From an uncultured Lachnospiraceae bacterium (GTDB taxonomy: Bacteria; Bacillota_A; Clostridia; Lachnospirales; Lachnospiraceae): DNA of 5,053 bases. The stretch spans positions 1-5,053 of the forward strand of contig CADBNA010000001.1 in the NCBI GenBank assembly GCA_902795835.1. Reading direction: 5' to 3'. Shown here piece after piece: positions 4,521 to 5,053 of this stretch. Below the pieces are notes generated by a model. The model saw only the letters and a program-made list of their open reading frames with translations. It searched no databases and was not told where the DNA came from. The position numbers and the translations under genes were made by a program. Positions within the stretch are counted from its first letter, which is position 1. Each line of letters starts with the position of its first letter.

Positions 4521-5053
4521 ATGTATAACAGGAAAAGAATGGGCAGACTGATCGCAGCAACACTGATGGCAGGTGCCCTGGTGATAGGAAACTGCAGCGT
4601 GGGAGTGCTGGGGGAAGATTATAGTATTGACCCCGATAATAGGGTTGCAACTGTAGATGCTTCCGCAGAAGATAAAACGGCACCTATTACGGAAGATATC
4701 AACGGCCTCGACGTTAAAGCTGCAGATTCACACAGTGCAGTGGTGACCACAGGTGAAATTTCTTCTGATGCCTTAGCTGTTTCTACAGCTGCAACTAACG
4801 GAGGAGTAAATGATATTACAGTTGGAGGCGATGTTACTTCGACGGGATCTAATAATCCAGTTATAAATGCAGATGCTTATAATGAGGGAAGTAAAAATAT
4901 CATTGAAGTTAATGGCTCTGTATCTTCAACTGAAGGATATGATTATTCTTCTATTATTTATACCTACGCCCATGAGAACGGCGATAATAACATCACCGTT
5001 AATGGGGATGTAACAATGAGTGTAAATGAATATGGGTACACGGATGTTATCGA
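4521..5053 (+). CDS. Secreted or surface repeat protein, probable beta-solenoid (partial, N-terminal 177 residues)
   Basis: The frame is open from the ATG at 4521 to the right edge. AGGGGGA lies 8 nt upstream; Met7 is a poorer alternative start. Seen: a signal peptide (MYNRKR, then a hydrophobic stretch of about residues 9-30) with a likely signal peptidase I site after VLG at residue 31. Cys25 lies in IGNC, which is not a canonical lipobox. An acidic, Thr/Ala-rich linker follows (32-75). From about residue 97 come degenerate units of roughly 30 residues with the core I-x-V-x-G-x-V-x-S: ITVGGDVTS at 99-107, IEVNGSVSS at 128-136 and ITVNGDVTM at 158-166. Between the cores are Asn-, Ser- and Tyr-rich turns. 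Short regular units of this kind usually fold as parallel beta-solenoids in large cell-surface proteins. Cell-wall anchor, size and function lie outside the window. I do not recognise a specific family. Confidence 0.82.
   Translation, partial: MYNRKRMGRLIAATLMAGALVIGNCSVGVLGEDYSIDPDNRVATVDASAEDKTAPITEDINGLDVKAADSHSAVVTTGEISSDALAVSTAATNGGVNDITVGGDVTSTGSNNPVINADAYNEGSKNIIEVNGSVSSTEGYDYSSIIYTYAHENGDNNITVNGDVTMSVNEYGYTDVI

Overview
The window looks like chromosomal DNA of a Gram-positive, anaerobic gut-type member of the Bacillota, probably a Clostridia relative. This rests on strong Shine-Dalgarno sites, U-rich intrinsic terminators, a cobalamin riboswitch acting through transcription attenuation, and the style of the two exported proteins. 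Genus-level assignment is not possible from the sequence alone.

Most of the window (1-4360) is one minus-strand transcription unit, read right to left. A promoter at 4330-4358 (TTGCAG, 17-nt spacer, TGC-TATAAT) drives a leader with a complete cobalamin riboswitch (4124-4300). A linker (4008-4123) carries a predicted antiterminator strand and is followed by a textbook intrinsic terminator (3974-4007). After another 154 nt of leader comes the gene for a family 5 extracytoplasmic solute-binding protein (2320-3819). A 223-nt structured gap (2097-2319) follows; it contains two hairpins and a second terminator-like structure. Then come two permease genes of the Dpp/Opp/Nik class (1173-2096 and 379-1176) and the start of an ATP-binding subunit gene (1-386, cut by the window edge). 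The last three genes overlap by 4 and 8 nt and are probably translationally coupled.

Together these genes encode a nickel/peptide-class ABC importer: the binding protein captures the ligand, the two permeases form the channel, and the ATPase powers transport. Control by a B12 riboswitch makes cobalt, a cobalt chelate or a corrinoid a likelier cargo than peptides. The binding protein also resembles NikA more than DppA in several segments, compared from memory. The substrate remains an inference.

To the right, a divergent plus-strand gene (4521 to beyond 5053) begins after an AT-rich spacer. It encodes a signal peptide followed by degenerate units of about 30 residues (I-x-V-x-G-x-V core, rich in Asn, Gly, Ser and Thr), suggesting a large secreted or surface beta-solenoid protein. 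Nothing in the sequence ties it functionally to the transporter. No tRNA, rRNA, CRISPR array, insertion sequence or integration site was seen.
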